Below are positions 60,721-64,000 of a stretch of DNA of 64,000 bases, piece by piece. The notes under the pieces are model-generated. The model saw nothing but the letters and a program-made list of their open reading frames with translations, was not told the origin of the DNA and ran no database searches. Numbering within the stretch: the stretch's first letter is position 1; each line of letters starts with the position of its first letter. This DNA comes from Bradyrhizobium commune. Lineage in GTDB: Bacteria; Pseudomonadota; Alphaproteobacteria; Rhizobiales; Xanthobacteraceae. Location: the NCBI RefSeq assembly GCF_015624505.1, contig NZ_CP061379.1, forward strand, positions 6,014,001 to 6,078,000, written 5' to 3'. A program made the translations under genes and the position numbers.

Positions 60721-60724
<4 letters not shown>
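59765..60724 (-). CDS. PfkB-family sugar kinase
   Basis: 319 residues. Ribokinase fold: VICLGLSALDQVW, LGGGMAANAAVTVARLGASVAFWGRAGDD (first PfkB signature), and VVDTTGAGDVFHGAYALAI (second signature with the anion-hole GAGD and base Asp). It phosphorylates a sugar or ketose-phosphate with ATP, feeding the aldolase at 58731. It overlaps the ATPase gene (stop at 60721-60723, start 60724) and the aldolase. The motif IICLGL and the middle region are ordinary; specificity is not readable. Confidence 0.92.
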
Positions 60725-61794
<1,070 letters not shown>

Positions 61795-61800
61795 GATCGC

Positions 61801-62805
61801 TCAGTCCAGCGCCAATACCGGCTTGATCAGCTCGCCTTTGGCAAAACGGGCGAAATTCTCAGGTAGGGCCGACAGGCCGAACTCACCATCGACCAGGACG
61901 CGGTATTCGTCCTTGTATCTGCGCAGCAGCTCGACATTCGGCTCGAAATCCGAGACCGGGAAGTAGAAGGTCCGGATCATATAAAAATCCTTGCGGCGAA
62001 AGACCTTGCCTTCCTCGATGGTCCAGGGCGCGGCGTTCTCGCCGACCAGCACCAGTGCGCCGCGCGGCAGGACCAGCTCGATGCCGAGATTGCGCGCGGC
62101 ATGCGCGCCGGAGCATTCCATGATGAGCGCGAAACGTTTTGACGTATCGCCGACCGGATGCGTTTTCGCGCCGAAGGATTGCGCGATCTTCAGGCGCGCT
62201 GCATTTGGGTCGGCCACGTAGATGTCGTTGTAACCGAGCGCGTGGAGCGCCAGCACGACGCCGAGGCCGACCGGCCCCGCGCCCATCACGAGCACCGGCC
62301 CGGCCTCACCCGCCGGCACGACGCGGCTGACGAAGCGCACAGCGTGGCCGGATGTGCCGATGGCGTCGAGCAATAGCGGCGCGAGACTGTCCTCGATGTC
62401 GTCGGGCACCGGGAGCAGGCAGTTCTCCGGCACCGGCACGTATTCGGCGTAACCGCCGGGCCGGTTCCAGCCGATCAAGCTGGAGACCGCGAGGCACATC
62501 TGGGTGTCGCCACGCTTGCAGGCGGCACAATGATCGCAATGAAGCGGGATATAAACGGCGCAACGACGGCCGTGCAGGCGATGGCTGGGTTGTTCGACAA
62601 CGCCAAAGATCTCGTGGCCGGCGGTGAACTCGGCACCCTTGTGCCAGAGCTTGAAATCCGAACCACACAGCGCGGTACGCGAGACGCGCAACAGCACCTC
62701 GCCGCTCCCGACGTCCGGCATCGCGACACGTTCGATGGTGATGCGGTCGTTGCCGTGGAAGACCGCGGCCTGCATGATCGCATTCGGACGGGGTGACACA
62801 TTCAT
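61801..62805 (-). CDS. Zinc-type medium-chain dehydrogenase
   Basis: 334 residues from ATG 62805; ATG 62775 is the alternative. Catalytic zinc ligands lie in RTALCGSDFKLWHKGAEFTAGHEIFGVV (Cys, His and Glu). Structural-zinc cysteines follow in HCDHCAACKRGDTQMC. The nucleotide loop is VLVMGAGPVGLGVVLALHALG. It oxidises a polyol or sugar alcohol to a ketose with NAD(P) (inference from neighbours), giving the substrate for the kinase and aldolase. It lies between the permease and the ATPase. Confidence 0.92.
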   Translation of the reverse strand: MNVSPRPNAIMQAAVFHGNDRITIERVAMPDVGSGEVLLRVSRTALCGSDFKLWHKGAEFTAGHEIFGVVEQPSHRLHGRRCAVYIPLHCDHCAACKRGDTQMCLAVSSLIGWNRPGGYAEYVPVPENCLLPVPDDIEDSLAPLLLDAIGTSGHAVRFVSRVVPAGEAGPVLVMGAGPVGLGVVLALHALGYNDIYVADPNAARLKIAQSFGAKTHPVGDTSKRFALIMECSGAHAARNLGIELVLPRGALVLVGENAAPWTIEEGKVFRRKDFYMIRTFYFPVSDFEPNVELLRRYKDEYRVLVDGEFGLSALPENFARFAKGELIKPVLALD

Positions 62806-62812
62806 CGGATAC

Positions 62813-63640
62813 CTAGCCTTTCACCGCGCCGAGAGTCAGTCCGGACACCAGCCAGCGCTGAACCAGGGCCGCCAGCACCAGCGGCGGCAACGCGATCAAC
62901 GTCGCAGCCGCCATCAGCGCGCCCCATTGCGTCGAGCCTTCGCCGATGAAGTTGAAGGCCGCCGCGATCAGCGTCTTGGTGTCGCCGTTGGAGAGCACCA
63001 GCGCAAACAGGAAATAGTTCCACGAGAACACGAAGGCGAGGATCGCCGAGACCGCGACACCGGACGCCACCAGCGGCAGCGCGATGCGCCAGAGGATACG
63101 CGTGACGCTGCATCCGTCGACCTGCGACGCCTCGAACACGCTGCGCGGGATGCCGTCGAAGGACGGCAGCAAAACCCAGATCACGATCGGCAAGGTGATG
63201 ACCGCATGGCTGAGGATCAGCGCGGTGTAGGAGCCGATCATGCCGACCTGCCGGAACATCACGTACCATGGCAGCAAGAACAGCGTGCCGGGCGCCATAC
63301 GCGCCGCCAGCGTCAGGATCGCCGGCCAGGAGATGCGCGTCCATGAGACGGCAAAGGCCGCAGGAATCCCGAACAGCAGACCGAGCGCGGTCGAGCCCAC
63401 CGTCACAATGAGACTGTTGAGCGCGTAGCTCAGGAACGGCGTGGTCCTGGTCAGCTCGACATAATTGTCGAGCGTCGGCGTGAAGACCAGCGTCGGCGGA
63501 TAGGCGGTGACCTCGAAGGACGGCTTGAACGAGGACAGCACCATCCAGACCGTCGGCGCCATGATGATGATTCCGGCCAGCACGAGCTGCACCGAATTCA
63601 GCCAGCGGATCCAGCGGTCGGTGTTGGCGGCATCGCTCAT
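62813..63640 (-). CDS. MalG-type sugar ABC permease
   Basis: 275 residues from ATG 63640, which lies just after the upstream permease stop. Six membrane segments; the EAA loop is FEASQVDGCSVTRILWRIALPLVASGV, which contacts the ATPase. Typical features include PPTLVFTPTLDNY near the periplasmic loop and LPSFDGIPRSV before the loop. It forms the transport channel with the MalF-type permease at 63645. Codons and spacing (4 bases from the upstream stop) show one operon. Confidence 0.94.
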   Translation of the reverse strand: MSDAANTDRWIRWLNSVQLVLAGIIIMAPTVWMVLSSFKPSFEVTAYPPTLVFTPTLDNYVELTRTTPFLSYALNSLIVTVGSTALGLLFGIPAAFAVSWTRISWPAILTLAARMAPGTLFLLPWYVMFRQVGMIGSYTALILSHAVITLPIVIWVLLPSFDGIPRSVFEASQVDGCSVTRILWRIALPLVASGVAVSAILAFVFSWNYFLFALVLSNGDTKTLIAAAFNFIGEGSTQWGALMAAATLIALPPLVLAALVQRWLVSGLTLGAVKG

Positions 63641-63644
63641 GACA

Positions 63645-64000
63645 TCACCATGCCACCGCGCCGCGCAGGCGGTTGAAGGCAAGGACGGCGCCGAACACGA
63701 TCGCCGTCAGCGTCAGCATCAGCGCGCTGGCATAGCCGATGTTGAAGAATTCGAAGCCGACCCGGAAGCCGTAGATGTTGAGCGTGTTCGAGGCGTTGCC
63801 GGGACCGCCCTGGGTCGTGATGTAGATGATGTCGAAGAAGCGCAAGAGGTCGACGCTGCGGAGGATGGCGGCGGCGACGATGGTCGGCAGCAGCAACGGC
63901 AGCGTGATGCGCTGGAAGGTCTTGAACGCCGACGCACCATCGATCTGGGCGGCCTCGTAGACGCTCGGCGGCAACGACTGCAATCCGCCGAGCACGATCA
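63645..64000 (-). CDS. MalF-type sugar ABC permease (5' part off the right edge)
   Basis: The C-terminal 117 codons of a permease are present; the frame stays open to base 64000 and the start lies outside. The EAA loop is VYEAAQIDGASAFKTFQRITLPLLLPTI, followed by two membrane segments and the end NRLRGAVAW. It pairs with the MalG-type permease. A sugar-binding protein gene is expected further right. Confidence 0.93.
   Translation of the reverse strand, partial: IVLGGLQSLPPSVYEAAQIDGASAFKTFQRITLPLLLPTIVAAAILRSVDLLRFFDIIYITTQGGPGNASNTLNIYGFRVGFEFFNIGYASALMLTLTAIVFGAVLAFNRLRGAVAW

Overview
The window looks like chromosomal DNA of a Bradyrhizobium-type alphaproteobacterium. This is inferred from the high GC content, the many periplasmic binding proteins, and short dispersed repeats of a kind familiar from that genus (14613-14717, 15887-15992, 28699-28804, 40247-40276). 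No rRNA, CRISPR array, phage structural gene or intact transposase is visible. One tRNA with a CAU anticodon lies at 5534-5609.

Layout. 1-5189: a partial tungstate/molybdate-type binding protein with a divergent HTH-plus-binding-domain regulator, then three orphan solute-binding proteins from three transporter classes (Liv type, TAXI-TRAP, TTT/Bug). 5190-14800: the tRNA, an AT-richer scar with an inverted tRNA fragment, a TetR/SDR pair, a broken SDR gene ending in a 105-bp inverted-repeat element, an FAD oxidoreductase/binding-protein pair with an AraC regulator, and an epoxide-hydrolase-like gene bracketed by 95-bp direct repeats next to another SDR. 14800-26476: an AraC regulator, a tannase-family esterase without the family's usual cysteine pair, a TPR glycosyltransferase-like protein, a GlxA-type regulator with a small YciI/muconolactone-isomerase-like protein, an exported alpha/beta hydrolase, and a malonate module (malonyl-CoA decarboxylase, MdcA-type CoA transferase, divergent LysR). 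26507-32832: three class III nucleotide cyclases of different architecture with a DUF2336 protein and a HutD protein between them.

33132-35680 is a complete bufferin operon: a DUF2282 precursor, a DUF692 MNIO enzyme, a DUF2063 partner and a DoxX membrane protein, tightly coupled. 35687-40234 holds two tautomerases, an MFS exporter and an enoyl-CoA hydratase-like gene on the minus strand, divergent from a MarR regulator and a cysteine hydrolase; an 18-bp perfect palindrome sits between the two halves. 40304-43189 is a binding protein, a TIM-barrel amidohydrolase and a shikimate dehydrogenase-family enzyme, probably for uptake and use of a cyclic hydroxyacid. 43482-49601 holds an exported caspase-WD40 protein, a methyltransferase, an L,D-transpeptidase with an active and a degenerate YkuD domain, and an orphan PstS.

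49628-57336 is a Liv transporter (SBP, LivH, LivM, LivG, LivF) followed by a second SBP and a CaiB/BaiF CoA transferase; the LivF Walker A lysine is an arginine. 57567-64000 is a minus-strand sugar or polyol operon cut by the right edge: two MalF/MalG-type permeases, a zinc dehydrogenase, a MalK-type ATPase, a PfkB kinase, a LacD/YihT-type aldolase and an enolase-superfamily dehydratase. Most sections are transport plus catabolism modules with their own local regulator; the bufferin, caspase and cyclase genes are the main exceptions.
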